DNA of 64,000 nt from Mechercharimyces sp. CAU 1602 (GTDB lineage: Bacteria > Bacillota > Bacilli > Thermoactinomycetales > JANTPT01). Below the pieces are notes generated by a model that saw only the letters and a list, made by a program, of their open reading frames with translations, did not search any database and had not been told where the DNA came from. A program made the position numbers and the translations under genes. This document shows positions 42,853-50,294 of this stretch, piece by piece. Position 1 is the stretch's first letter. Every line of letters begins with the position of its first letter. Where the stretch lies: the NCBI RefSeq assembly GCF_024753565.1, contig NZ_JANTPT010000001.1, positions 1,109,969 to 1,173,968 on the forward strand, given 5' to 3'.

Positions 42853-42967
42853 ACTATCTATACTGCTAATCGCTGTACTAACTATTCTTCTTCCTTCCCT
42901 GCCAACATCTGAAGACATAGCTACCAAAGTACCGCCCATTCAGTATTATGAACCAGATGGACCTTAA
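42839..42967 (+). CDS. Signal pre-propeptide paired with the RRNPP regulator (Phr/AimP-like)
   Basis: 42 aa, found by direct reading. It starts at ATG 42839 inside the regulator's end in another frame, with a strong RBS AAAGGAGG seven bases upstream. MKKYKLSILLIAVLTILLPS is a Lys-rich start followed by a hydrophobic export segment. The C-terminal part runs SEDIATK then VPPIQYYEPDGP. The C-terminal 6-10 residues (within PIQYYEPDGP) are the likely mature signal after secretion and processing, by analogy with NprX, PapR and AimP. Size, overlap and layout all fit. A terminator follows immediately. The exact mature peptide cannot be read from the sequence. Confidence 0.82.
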   Translation: MKKYKLSILLIAVLTILLPSLPTSEDIATKVPPIQYYEPDGP

Positions 42968-42975
42968 TATTGAAG

Positions 42976-43014
42976 ACATAAAAAGCCACCCATTCACGGG
43001 TGGTCATTTTTTTG
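42976..43014. terminator. Terminator after the signal-peptide gene
   Basis: CCACCC-ATTCAC-GGGTGG (42986-43003), then TCATTTTTTTG. It also contains the stop codon of the convergent XRE gene. Confidence 0.82.
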
Positions 43015-43215
43015 TTCTTCATATAACTCCTCAATAGTCACTCCTAAAACCCTACTCAACCTAATTAAATACGGATATGTCGGATAGCTAGTACCTTTTT
43101 CCCACTTTGACATTGCTGCGCTAGACACTCCTATTTTATCCGCAATCCAACTAGCCATTATTCCCTTTTGAGTACGCAACTCTTTAATACGTGGTATGTA
43201 CCTCTCTTTTTCCAT
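42994..43215 (-). CDS. XRE family repressor-like protein (phage)
   Basis: About 73 aa from the ATG MEKERYIP (RBS AGGTG). One helix-turn-helix of Cro/CI type: RIKELRTQKGIMASWIADKI, GVSSAAMSKWEKG and the C-terminal LSRVLGVTIEELY. The protein has no oligomerisation domain beyond the HTH. Two inverted copies of an 8-bp site (TTGGACAA, TTGTCCAA) lie in its upstream region and a third within the promoter at 47698, so it may control both its own gene and the ParM and membrane-protein modules. Confidence 0.85.
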   Translation of the reverse strand: MEKERYIPRIKELRTQKGIMASWIADKIGVSSAAMSKWEKGTSYPTYPYLIRLSRVLGVTIEELYEEQKNDHP

Positions 43216-43247
43216 TCGCATCACCTATTACTAGTTTACACACAAAA

Positions 43248-43303
43248 TTGGACAAGTCCTTCTAACATTCATAAAAATTTTCTTACATATGTAAATTGTC
43301 CAA
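43248..43303. promoter_or_regulatory. Paired TTGGACAA/TTGTCCAA sites upstream of the XRE gene
   Basis: TTGGACAA (43248-43255) and its inverse TTGTCCAA (43296-43303), 40 bases apart, in the region between the XRE gene and the ParM gene. Confidence 0.5.
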
Positions 43304-43323
43304 GCATAGGCGCATATCATGAT

Positions 43324-43378
43324 ATTACCAAGGGTTGAACAGAGATTGTCCTGACAGCGGAAATCAACCCTAGGTAAT
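43324..43378. repeat. 15-bp inverted repeat upstream of the ParM-like gene
   Basis: ATTACCAAGGGTTGA (43324-43338) and TCAACCCTAGGTAAT (43364-43378), complementary at 14 of 15 positions, 25 bases apart, ending 28 bases before the ParM start. It could be a partition (parC-like) or ParR-binding site, or an operator. Confidence 0.5.
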
Positions 43379-43406
43379 ACCATGGCATCACAGAGGAGAG
43401 AACTCC

Positions 43407-44267
43407 ATGATCCTAGGAATCGACGGTGGTAACGAACGGGTGAAAGTCTACGGTGGAAGTAGTGGTTTTGACTCCTTCTTAGCGGACATTGGCGAATATA
43501 GGGAGTTAAAGCTCAAGAATCAACACGGAGAGGACGACATGGTCTGGGAGTACGAGGGTCACAAAGGGTTTGCAGGCTCTCTTGCCCGCTGGGAATCGGA
43601 GCTGGGCGGATCAACAAAGGGAGGCACAAAGGCGCATTACGATGGGAAGATGCGGATACTTTTTGCAGTGCACAGGTACTTAAATAAGTTCATCGGAAAC
43701 TCGGTCAAAATCGTCGTCGGTCAGCCGATTGATCGCCACACCATTGAGGAGAAGCAGAAGATTATCGAAATGTTGGTCGGCTGGCATGAGCTTACGATCA
43801 ATGGCGACAAGAAGAAGTTTCACATCAGCGAGGTTAAAGTGGCAGCAGAAGGAGCCGTTGCAGGGCTGATCAATCCAGTTAAGGGTATTGTAAGGATCAT
43901 CGACATTGGATCGGGTACGGTGAACTGCGCTTCCCTAAACGATATGAAGTACCTTGATAGGGAGAGCTTCACGGAACCGTTCGGGCTATCGACCCTACAA
44001 ACGACCGATGAGGCTTCTATAGCCAGACGCATCGCCAATGCCTGCACCAGTAGACGGTGGAAGAAGGGTGATCACGTTATTCTGGTAGGCGGCGGTGCGA
44101 AGGCGTTTATCAAGCCTCTGAAAGCGCACTTCCCCAACGCAGTGGTCATCACCCTTACAAACGGCTTAGACCCCGTATACGCCAACGCTATAGGGTTTTA
44201 TGAGATAGGAAGGAAGGTTTATCACAATGGGAAAAAAGATCGCTCAAGCCGTGTTCAACGTGCGTGA
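43407..44267 (+). CDS. ParM/StbA-like actin-family protein
   Basis: 286 aa. Actin-fold nucleotide motifs: phosphate-1 ILGIDGGNERVKV (2-14), the second phosphate loop IIDIGSGTVNCAS (about 163-175) and the adenosine motif VILVGGGAKAF (about 223-233). Also present is IVVGQPIDRH, frequent in ParM/Alp proteins of Gram-positives. Such proteins form filaments that push plasmid copies apart. It is short (typical 300-330), but the motifs are complete. It overlaps the next gene, a probable ParR. Its presence suggests a prophage with an extrachromosomal plasmid-like phase, or filament use for DNA positioning. Confidence 0.85.
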   Translation: MILGIDGGNERVKVYGGSSGFDSFLADIGEYRELKLKNQHGEDDMVWEYEGHKGFAGSLARWESELGGSTKGGTKAHYDGKMRILFAVHRYLNKFIGNSVKIVVGQPIDRHTIEEKQKIIEMLVGWHELTINGDKKKFHISEVKVAAEGAVAGLINPVKGIVRIIDIGSGTVNCASLNDMKYLDRESFTEPFGLSTLQTTDEASIARRIANACTSRRWKKGDHVILVGGGAKAFIKPLKAHFPNAVVITLTNGLDPVYANAIGFYEIGRKVYHNGKKDRSSRVQRA

Positions 44268-44436
44268 TCCATTTCAGTCACGTTTGTGGGATCACATCTC
44301 GAAGCATAAGAACCGCTCGGCATATATCAGGTCGCTTGTACAAAGGGATATGGAGGGTGGCTATGGGTATGTTCCCCCGCCACCTGTGCAGAAGGAAGTC
44401 GAGGTCAGTGAGGATATCGTCGAAGGGTTCATTTAG
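44227..44436 (+). CDS. Small DNA-binding adaptor, ParR/ribbon-helix-helix-like
   Basis: 69 aa starting inside the 3' end of the ParM-like gene (41-bp overlap), RBS GGAAGG. N-terminal AQAVFNVRDPFQSRLWDHIS and then NRSAYIRSLVQRDMEGG is the strand-helix-helix pattern of RHH proteins. The tail is Pro/Glu-rich and acidic (PPPPVQKEVEVSEDIVEGF), which may be the filament-binding part. By position it is the ParR partner. Confidence 0.72.
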   Translation: MGKKIAQAVFNVRDPFQSRLWDHISKHKNRSAYIRSLVQRDMEGGYGYVPPPPVQKEVEVSEDIVEGFI

Positions 44437-44440
44437 GCAC

Positions 44441-44530
44441 AAAAAAGCCTCCACTTTGGAGGAAATGCGGTGGTCATCGAAAAGTTAGACTAGCCGCTTT
44501 TCCCGACGGGAGCCATTTGCGGCTAGTCTA
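44441..44530 (-). terminator. Two hairpins downstream of the 24-aa minus-strand gene
   Basis: Minus-strand hairpin CCTCC-AAAGT-GGAGG followed by CTTTTTT (about 44441-44456) is a good intrinsic terminator. Upstream of it is a 12-bp perfect stem TAGACTAGCCGC (44486-44497) / GCGGCTAGTCTA (44519-44530), with a smaller CCCG/CGGG dyad in its loop. They fit a short structured transcript from the minus strand. Confidence 0.6.
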
Positions 44531-44567
44531 TTCACTCATGTGTAAAAATATGTCTGTCCTTTTCCGA

Positions 44568-44642
44568 TTAGAAAAAGGAGCCGTGTTCAAGAAAATTTGC
44601 TAACCCACCGATGGCTCCACCAATTACAAACCAAACCCACAT
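44568..44642 (-). CDS. 24-aa hydrophobic peptide, antisense to the surrounding module
   Basis: Found by direct reading. MWVWFVIGGAIGGLANFLEH (then GSFF) has an RBS AGAGGTG seven bases before the ATG. It has one membrane-spanning segment of about 15 residues with GGxxGG. It is read against all neighbouring genes and followed by two hairpins. It could be a type I toxin-like or small membrane regulator peptide. With so short a frame the coding call is tentative. Confidence 0.5.
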   Translation of the reverse strand: MWVWFVIGGAIGGLANFLEHGSFF

Positions 44643-44722
44643 ACTTTAGCACCTCTCAATTAACAAATGAACTTACCCCCAATTCTGCCCTTGTGGGCAA
44701 ATAACATTCAGGAGGGATTCAA

Positions 44723-45082
44723 GTGGCAAATACGGTTGTGTTGGATTGGGATCGCTTCTTTCAAGGGGAAATCGTCCCTAAGGAGATGAAAGGATCGATC
44801 GCACCAAAAGCATTCGCCGCTACGTGGGCTCTGTTCACACCCATGAAAGTGATGGCTGCAACGGGAACAGAATCGGCAGCGGCAAGTCAGACATGGAACA
44901 ACGTCTTTCATACGGCTATGGGCATCTCAGATTGGCTCTGCGTGGGAGTCTTCATCTTCGCAGGAGCAACGTGGATGCTCTCCCATCGCACCGATGCTCT
45001 CAATCGGATGATCGGTGGAGCGACTGGGTATGTTGTGATTCGTCACTCCATGGACATCCAGCACTGGTTAGCTAGTCTATAG
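44723..45082 (+). CDS. Membrane protein with VirB2/TrbC-like layout (first)
   Basis: 119 aa from GTG 44723, RBS CAGGAGGGA. The N-terminal 40 residues are soluble or signal-like, ending with MKVMAATGTESAAASQ. Two hydrophobic segments follow, ISDWLCVGVFIFAGATWML and a second around MIGGATGYVVI, joined by a basic turn SHRTDALNR. A signal-like stretch and two TM helices with a short basic loop is the layout of VirB2/TrbC pilins, and the next gene has the same shape. A pilin call rests on topology only. It leads an operon with the coupling-type ATPase. Confidence 0.6.
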   Translation: MANTVVLDWDRFFQGEIVPKEMKGSIAPKAFAATWALFTPMKVMAATGTESAAASQTWNNVFHTAMGISDWLCVGVFIFAGATWMLSHRTDALNRMIGGATGYVVIRHSMDIQHWLASL

Positions 45083-45094
45083 GGGGTGAGCACA

Positions 45095-45400
45095 ATGATC
45101 GTTCGTATCAACGGTGTTCCGCCTGAAGAACACCTGAATTGGGTCGAGAAAAAAATACAAAGTGGTGCCGACTGGACAGGTGATGCGATAACAGAAAAGA
45201 TCACTGACGGTTTTCAAGTCGCAGCCCAAAATCTGATCCATGCCATTGACATTCATTCCGCGGAAATCATCACCCTTGCTACCATTGTGTGCGCAGGCGG
45301 GGTCATGATCGCGCCGTTTATCGGCGACCATGCTGGCAAGTGGTGGGGACGGCTCGCATTCGTTCTGTTTGGTGGAGTGGTATGGAGGATACTCGTATGA
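45095..45400 (+). CDS. Membrane protein with VirB2/TrbC-like layout (second)
   Basis: 101 aa from ATG 45095 (RBS GGGGGTGAG). A soluble N-terminus (about 1-55) is followed by two TM segments, IITLATIVCAGGVMIAPFIG and WGRLAFVLFGGVVWRIL, joined by DHAGKW. It overlaps the ATPase start (ATGA). No known family was recognised with confidence. Confidence 0.58.
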   Translation: MIVRINGVPPEEHLNWVEKKIQSGADWTGDAITEKITDGFQVAAQNLIHAIDIHSAEIITLATIVCAGGVMIAPFIGDHAGKWWGRLAFVLFGGVVWRILV

Positions 45401-47688
45401 AGATCTATGAGAAGACTAATCCTGAACGGTCGATTGTGCGGATTGTACCTCATACTTCCGTATTGAACTCAATGAACCGCCGGCTGATGACACATATCCA
45501 CTCCCTCCTCTCCACGGATCGTACCCGCTTCCAACTCAAAAACGAGGACGGGATATACTTACGCATTCACCCCAAGCCGGACATATGGTTCATCACGAAG
45601 ATCCACGGCAATGAAGATGGGAAGAGTGTCGAATACTTCGCCTCCATGCCGACAGACTTTGTACCATCGTTTACGTCCAAAATCTCGAACCATGAGCAAT
45701 GGAAGAAGTGCACTATCGAAGAAATTGATGCAGACGAATACTCTTTCCCACCCGAAAAAGACACCGACATCCACCGTTTATGCTATGCCCGACATGACAT
45801 TTTTTCGCTCGCTTTCGATTACAAAGAACAAACCATACCAGCCCGTGACATCGTTGGAATAGCAAATGAGGTTCAATCAGGTGAATCCATCGACTTGTTC
45901 GTTCGCTGTACAGCAATGCCCCGCGTGAAATGGAAGCGAATCGGCGAATATGCATGGGGGCAATGGAAAAAGGGCAAAATCCCCCCACGTCCTGGCTTTG
46001 ACCCAAAACGCTTAACAAATGATCTATACGGTATGGTGGGTCAGATTGCGGGTGAAGTGAGGTCGCTAGTCGAGGATGTTTTAGATGCTTTTAGCAAAAG
46101 CTTTTTCAATGAAGAGAGCCAGCAGAAAGAGAAATCCTATTCTCAGATGAGTGCGGAAATGGCAGAGATCGGGGAGTTAAGCACGATGACAAAGAGAAAG
46201 CGAAACCTTCCCATCATGGGAACTTCGATCCGTGCCATGATCCACTCCCCCGATCCTGTCCATCGACAAGTATTAGCCCACTCTCTTTCTGGCGCATTCG
46301 ATACACTAGGCGGAGATAATCAACTGGAACGCATCAAAATTAATATCGGCTCCCATGATGAATACAACCGCATGAAGCGATGGGAGGTGCCTGCCAGGGG
46401 AGATAAATGCCTGATGAGTGTAGATGAAATCGGAAAACTTATTCAGCTCCCAACAGCTGACGTGCAAGAAGAATTCCATGATGTATTGGAAACCGTCACT
46501 GGGAAACAAGATGCGCCTGCTCAGAATCTGATCAAGAAGGGTATCGAGATTGGGACAGTCTCTTACAAGAAGGTCGATCATCCCGTTCACATGCCGACAA
46601 ATAACCTCGATGCACTTTGTCTCCCTCGCATTGTCATCGGGGGAATGGGCACAGGGAAAACACGTGGTTTTGGTGCAAACTGGCTAGTAGAGGCAGTAAA
46701 GAACGGATATGGGGCAATTGCCATTGATCCGAACAAAGGAGAAATTGGTGATGAACTTGAAGCCGCTGGGGTTCCGCTCACTCGAATCCGATTTGGTGAT
46801 CGACCTATATCCCTAGACTGGAGAGAGGTATATCACTCCCCCCGCGGAAGGGCTCGCCTCGCTTCTGCTATGCTCTCCTTTTTTGCGAATGGGGAAGAAG
46901 AAAACAGAATGCAGACAGGACGATTCATACGAGCGACAATCATGGGAATGCAAACGGGAGAACTATCCGAAATACTAAAGATACTAAGTGACGAGAAATA
47001 TCGGAAGGAATGCATCTTGAAAATGCCTCCTGGTATCCATTGCGACACGTTAAACGAATTTGATCAGTCCACGGATCGTAAACAACAACAGCTAGCCGCC
47101 CCGATCTACAACCGTTTAGATATCATCATGGGAGACCAGTACCTGGGTGAATGTATGAACATCACCGAAGGAATCGATATGGTGGAACTTATGTCAAAGC
47201 CAGGGCATGCTTTTGTCTTCGACGTGCCATCAAGCCAGCTTGGTCGGGAGGTGGTCGATATCATTGTAAACCTGCTCTCCACCAAAATTGACCTTGCCAT
47301 GACGCTCCGAAAAGAAGAGGATCAATTCCCGTGTTTCGTTCTTCTTGATGAACCACACCAATTTTTACGATCGGCTTCGCTTTGGAAATCAGCTGTTGTC
47401 GAGTCAAGGAAGTGGCGGGTGGGTTACATCTGGACATTCCACTCTTGGGAGCAGATTCAACCCCGTGAACTTCGTGAGATCATGCGATCGGCGAATCCGC
47501 ACTATCATGTCTATCAGAGCTCTCCTAAAACATACAAAGAGCTGGAACATGAAATCAAGCCGTTCACAGCGGACGATGGAGTACGGCTTCCAAAGTATCA
47601 TGCGATCAATGTCGTTCATACAGGCGAGGGAACCATGAAGCCGTTTATCGCTAAAATGGCTCCACCTCCCACGGTAAAGGTAAATTAA
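45397..47688 (+). CDS. VirD4/TraG/HerA-like DNA-translocase-type ATPase
   Basis: 763 aa from ATG 45397 (RBS GGAGG). Residues 1-420 are a large non-ATPase region with GNEDGKSVEYFASMPTDF. The motor domain follows: Walker A VIGGMGTGKTRGFGANWLVE at about 445-464, IAIDPNKGEIGDEL, then Walker B CFVLLDEPHQFLR (about 680) and YIWTFHSWEQIQP, as in coupling proteins and HerA/VirB4-type pumps. No TM segment was seen. It may move DNA or protein through a pore formed with the two preceding membrane proteins. A DNA translocase at a similar position beside the lysis genes is known in other Bacillus phages (FtsK-like in the gamma/Wbeta group), but this one looks conjugation-like. Confidence 0.8.
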   Translation: MKIYEKTNPERSIVRIVPHTSVLNSMNRRLMTHIHSLLSTDRTRFQLKNEDGIYLRIHPKPDIWFITKIHGNEDGKSVEYFASMPTDFVPSFTSKISNHEQWKKCTIEEIDADEYSFPPEKDTDIHRLCYARHDIFSLAFDYKEQTIPARDIVGIANEVQSGESIDLFVRCTAMPRVKWKRIGEYAWGQWKKGKIPPRPGFDPKRLTNDLYGMVGQIAGEVRSLVEDVLDAFSKSFFNEESQQKEKSYSQMSAEMAEIGELSTMTKRKRNLPIMGTSIRAMIHSPDPVHRQVLAHSLSGAFDTLGGDNQLERIKINIGSHDEYNRMKRWEVPARGDKCLMSVDEIGKLIQLPTADVQEEFHDVLETVTGKQDAPAQNLIKKGIEIGTVSYKKVDHPVHMPTNNLDALCLPRIVIGGMGTGKTRGFGANWLVEAVKNGYGAIAIDPNKGEIGDELEAAGVPLTRIRFGDRPISLDWREVYHSPRGRARLASAMLSFFANGEEENRMQTGRFIRATIMGMQTGELSEILKILSDEKYRKECILKMPPGIHCDTLNEFDQSTDRKQQQLAAPIYNRLDIIMGDQYLGECMNITEGIDMVELMSKPGHAFVFDVPSSQLGREVVDIIVNLLSTKIDLAMTLRKEEDQFPCFVLLDEPHQFLRSASLWKSAVVESRKWRVGYIWTFHSWEQIQPRELREIMRSANPHYHVYQSSPKTYKELEHEIKPFTADDGVRLPKYHAINVVHTGEGTMKPFIAKMAPPPTVKVN

Positions 47689-47691
47689 TGT

Positions 47692-47716
47692 TTGAATTTG
47701 TCCAATGTTCGGTATA
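47692..47716 (+). promoter_or_regulatory. Promoter with XRE-type site upstream of the two small membrane genes
   Basis: -35 TTGAAT, 17-bp spacer, -10 TAAAAT, with TTGTCCAA (47698-47705) in the spacer. This 8-bp site is shared with the XRE upstream region. Confidence 0.55.
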
Positions 47717-47751
47717 AAATGCGTGTAAACAGGAAAAGGAGGGAATTTCCT

Positions 47752-47985
47752 ATGAAGTTCAACTTTCGTATTTTCTTTTGGTCGATTGCCGCATTAGTCC
47801 TCATCTTAACCCTCTGCCAAATGTTCATCAGCTTCAGATTAGATGAGTTATATAGTAATTCAAATGTAATCAGCTACATTATGATGGGCGTAACAAATTC
47901 AGCGCAATTCATTTTTTACGGTGAGATCATTCATTTGATCACCAAGAAGCTAAGTAAAGAAAAGCAGGGAGCTGATGAGGTTTGA
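47752..47985 (+). CDS. Small two-TM membrane protein (prophage)
   Basis: 77 aa from ATG 47752 (RBS GGAGGG). Two TM helices (FFWSIAALVLILTLCQMFI, and one around GVTNSAQFIFYGEIIHLI), ending with a basic tail. It was not recognised. It overlaps the next gene's TTG start by 4 bp. Its own promoter lies just upstream, so it and the next gene may be expressed in the lysogen. Confidence 0.65.
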   Translation: MKFNFRIFFWSIAALVLILTLCQMFISFRLDELYSNSNVISYIMMGVTNSAQFIFYGEIIHLITKKLSKEKQGADEV

Positions 47986-48671
47986 AAAAAGGGAATGTCA
48001 TCGGGTTGATAGTCGGAGGAAGTTGTTTACTCCTCCTCGTTTTCTTCGGGGGGCTATTCTTTCTGTTCAACCTCTTGATAGGATTTGAATCTGGAGGATC
48101 TGATGAGGGAAAAACCATCGAAGCTGGAGTTGAAGAAGATTCCTCTAAGGAGCACAGCCTTCAAATGGTACCTGATACGGGTGAACTAGAAAGGTTGCCA
48201 CTCTCAGTCGACGAATTTATTGATAAATACAATGATGCCAGATTGTCTACAATAAATAAACTTGATAGCGATCCAATCGTGATCCCTGCCGACTACGAGA
48301 TCGATGAGAGTAAAGAGCATCCGTTCAACTTCATCAGACTGGGCGAACGAATCGATAAATCAGGGAACTCTAACCCCCTAGAAGCATTAGCTGCCATTGA
48401 GGTTTTTAATTTGAAATTGAACAAGGAAGATCATTCGTTACACTCAGTCACTTACACAGGTGGAACCTTTGATCTAGCCACATTCCTCACTGTGTGCGAT
48501 GCATTGGGTATATACTCTACCTATGAAATTGATCGACTTGTTCTAGATCTAAATAAGGCTATTAGTACTGGTGAAGAAAAATTCGAAAGAACAGTAAGAG
48601 TCGAGGGGATCATAGTTGAGTTGTCTTGGGAAAGAGGGATGCCTTCATCATTTTCGTTCACAGGTAAGTAA
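47982..48671 (+). CDS. Membrane-anchored protein of unknown function (prophage cargo)
   Basis: 229 aa from TTG 47982. One N-terminal TM anchor (VIGLIVGGSCLLLLVFFGGL) precedes an acidic linker (about 40-75) and an extracytoplasmic mixed alpha/beta domain (VDEFIDKYNDARLSTINKLD; TFLTVCDALGIYSTYEIDRL). It resembles the exported proteins encoded by many Gram-positive mobile elements, but I cannot name a family. It is a possible lysogenic-conversion gene. Confidence 0.6.
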   Translation: MKKGNVIGLIVGGSCLLLLVFFGGLFFLFNLLIGFESGGSDEGKTIEAGVEEDSSKEHSLQMVPDTGELERLPLSVDEFIDKYNDARLSTINKLDSDPIVIPADYEIDESKEHPFNFIRLGERIDKSGNSNPLEALAAIEVFNLKLNKEDHSLHSVTYTGGTFDLATFLTVCDALGIYSTYEIDRLVLDLNKAISTGEEKFERTVRVEGIIVELSWERGMPSSFSFTGK

Positions 48672-48674
48672 AAA

Positions 48675-48711
48675 AGACCGGACATGGGTACAATTTACCC
48701 ACGTCCGGTCT
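48675..48711. terminator. Bidirectional terminator between left arm and lysis module
   Basis: AGACCGGAC ... GTCCGGTCT stem, extended inward by TGGGTA/TACCCA with one mismatch, loop CAAT, T-rich on both sides. Confidence 0.85.
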
Positions 48712-48783
48712 CTTCTTTTGATGCTTTGGTCTCGATTATCTAATGTTCTATTCTTCACCAATGCTTTCATTTCCTTTTTTGCC

Positions 48784-48969
48784 CTAGCGATGTTTTTTAT
48801 CTGCTTGCTTCCCGTCCACAAAAGACTGCCCTAGGATGTACGCCACGACCGCCCCCGTAAACCCTAAGTAAGTCTCTTCATCCAGCTGAATACCGACCAC
48901 CTCGGATACGATCGGGTAGAGTGCCGCTAAGATCGCCATCCACAGCTTGCGTGATTTTAGTTTGTCCAC
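48784..48969 (-). CDS. Phage holin-like small membrane protein
   Basis: 61 aa from GTG 48969 (RBS GAGGAG inside the end of the amidase gene). Two hydrophobic stretches, LWMAILAALYPIVSEVVGI and TYLGFTGAVVAYILGQ, with a charged C-terminal GKQADKKHR, as in phage holins. It is the last gene of the late transcript, directly after the amidase. It should form the membrane lesions that release or activate the endolysin. Confidence 0.75.
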   Translation of the reverse strand: MDKLKSRKLWMAILAALYPIVSEVVGIQLDEETYLGFTGAVVAYILGQSFVDGKQADKKHR

Positions 48970-48980
48970 GTGACCACTCC

Positions 48981-49736
48981 TCACTTCTTTTTTGTATAGA
49001 TGAATGCCTCCACACCCGCATCTTTGAGCTTCTCTAGTCGCTCTTCTGCATTATTCTTTTCCTCAAATGCCCCCGCTTGCACAGCATAGAGCTTCCCATC
49101 TTTCTTCTCTGGCTTTGGTTCAGGCTTCGGCTTTGGCTTCGGCTTCTCCTCAGACTTGTACTTCACGCCATAAAATTCACAGATTCCCTTACAGATGTCT
49201 ATGGCGGTCTCCTTCTGAAAGCCTTTGTCTAACATCAGGAGCGCTTCACGCTCGTTGTCCATAAACCCGCATTCGACCAGAACGGCATGCATTTTTGTCT
49301 CTCGCAGAACGTGGAAGTCGGCTTTCTTCACGCCCCGATCCTTTTGCTTCGTGCCCCTGATTACCTCCCCGTGAATGCACTTCGCCAGCTTAACTGTGCT
49401 TCCAGGGGCATCGGGATGCACATAAGTCTCTACCCCCGATGGATTCGCCCCTTTGAAGCTGGAGTCGTAGGCGTTGTAGTGGCATGCGATATATGCGTCT
49501 ACCTTCTTTTTATTAGCAAGGTCAGTACGTGACTTTAGACTGTGGTCTTTATCCCCTGGAGCTACCAACAACGTCTTAAATCCGTTATGTCGGAGTTCTT
49601 TATCCAAATAATACACAACCGCACGGTTGAATTCGTTCTCCTTGATCGTGCGCTTCAAGCTGGCAATGTAAGGTGTACGCTTCCCCGCTGTGCTCATCCC
49701 ATGCCCGTCATCTAAGGCGATATATGCGTGTGCCAT
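48981..49736 (-). CDS. N-acetylmuramoyl-L-alanine amidase (endolysin), Amidase_3 + SPOR
   Basis: 251 aa from the ATG at 49736 (RBS GAGGAGGATG). The catalytic domain (about 1-180) has the zinc site: IALDDGHGM (His), ENEFNRAVV (Glu), CHYNAYDSSFKGANPSG (His) and LVECGFMDN (catalytic Glu). A Lys-Pro linker (KPKPKPKPEPKPEKK) leads to a SPOR-like domain (LYAVQAGAFEEKNNAEERLE) that binds peptidoglycan. It cleaves the MurNAc-L-Ala bond for host lysis. It has no signal peptide, so it depends on the holin. Confidence 0.92.
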   Translation of the reverse strand: MAHAYIALDDGHGMSTAGKRTPYIASLKRTIKENEFNRAVVYYLDKELRHNGFKTLLVAPGDKDHSLKSRTDLANKKKVDAYIACHYNAYDSSFKGANPSGVETYVHPDAPGSTVKLAKCIHGEVIRGTKQKDRGVKKADFHVLRETKMHAVLVECGFMDNEREALLMLDKGFQKETAIDICKGICEFYGVKYKSEEKPKPKPKPEPKPEKKDGKLYAVQAGAFEEKNNAEERLEKLKDAGVEAFIYTKKK

Positions 49737-49759
49737 ACTATCATCCTCCTCATTTTTGC

Positions 49760-49984
49760 TCAAAAAAAATAGGCACTCATTATGCCTGTTATAACTGCAC
49801 TTACAATGATGCCAATTGCCCACCGTTCGTGCTTTTCTATTGCCTCAACACGTTTGTTCAGGTTCTCAATGTCCTTGGTCTGTAGCTTCGTCTCAGTTAG
49901 GATCTGATTTTGTGAAGCCTCAACTCCCTCCAGTTTTTTATAAATATCATCTAGGGTGATCGTCACACCTGCTTTTTGCGTCAC
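49760..49984 (-). CDS. XhlA-like hemolysin/holin-associated protein
   Basis: 74 aa: a coiled coil (SQNQILTETKLQTKDIENLN, then KRVEAIEKHE) followed by a C-terminal TM helix WAIGIIVSAVITGIMSAYFF. This is the XhlA pattern of PBSX-type lysis cassettes, in which XhlA works with holin and endolysin. It lies 23 bp upstream of the amidase. Confidence 0.85.
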   Translation of the reverse strand: MTQKAGVTITLDDIYKKLEGVEASQNQILTETKLQTKDIENLNKRVEAIEKHERWAIGIIVSAVITGIMSAYFF

Positions 49985-50002
49985 ATCCCCTCCCCCTCTC
50001 CA

Positions 50003-50281
50003 CTACTCACCCAGCCAAGCAGACATCAGCTGACTACACGCCTTCTTGGTCGCCTCATCCTTTGTTTGTGCGATAATCCCAGTGTCCTCGAACTTCCGAA
50101 GTAGTAACTTATACTCCACTCTCTCCACATCGTTGTTTTCTTCACCCTTCTCGATTACCTTCTCTTCCTTGATCATCGCAACCTGGTGGGATTGAAAGTT
50201 TCCTCCGTCTTGTGGATCAAGCTCGATGTAGACCACTTTGTCCTTCTCAAGCGGGTACACGTGGAACGTAGGTGTCTCCAC
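50003..50281 (-). CDS. Phage tail-associated protein of unknown function
   Basis: 92 aa, soluble, acidic, starting METPTFHVYPLEKDKVVYIE. The position between tail-tip and lysis genes suggests a small virion or tail-fibre-associated protein. The family was not recognised. Confidence 0.6.
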   Translation of the reverse strand: METPTFHVYPLEKDKVVYIELDPQDGGNFQSHQVAMIKEEKVIEKGEENNDVERVEYKLLLRKFEDTGIIAQTKDEATKKACSQLMSAWLGE

Positions 50282-50294
50282 AGCATCACCTCCT

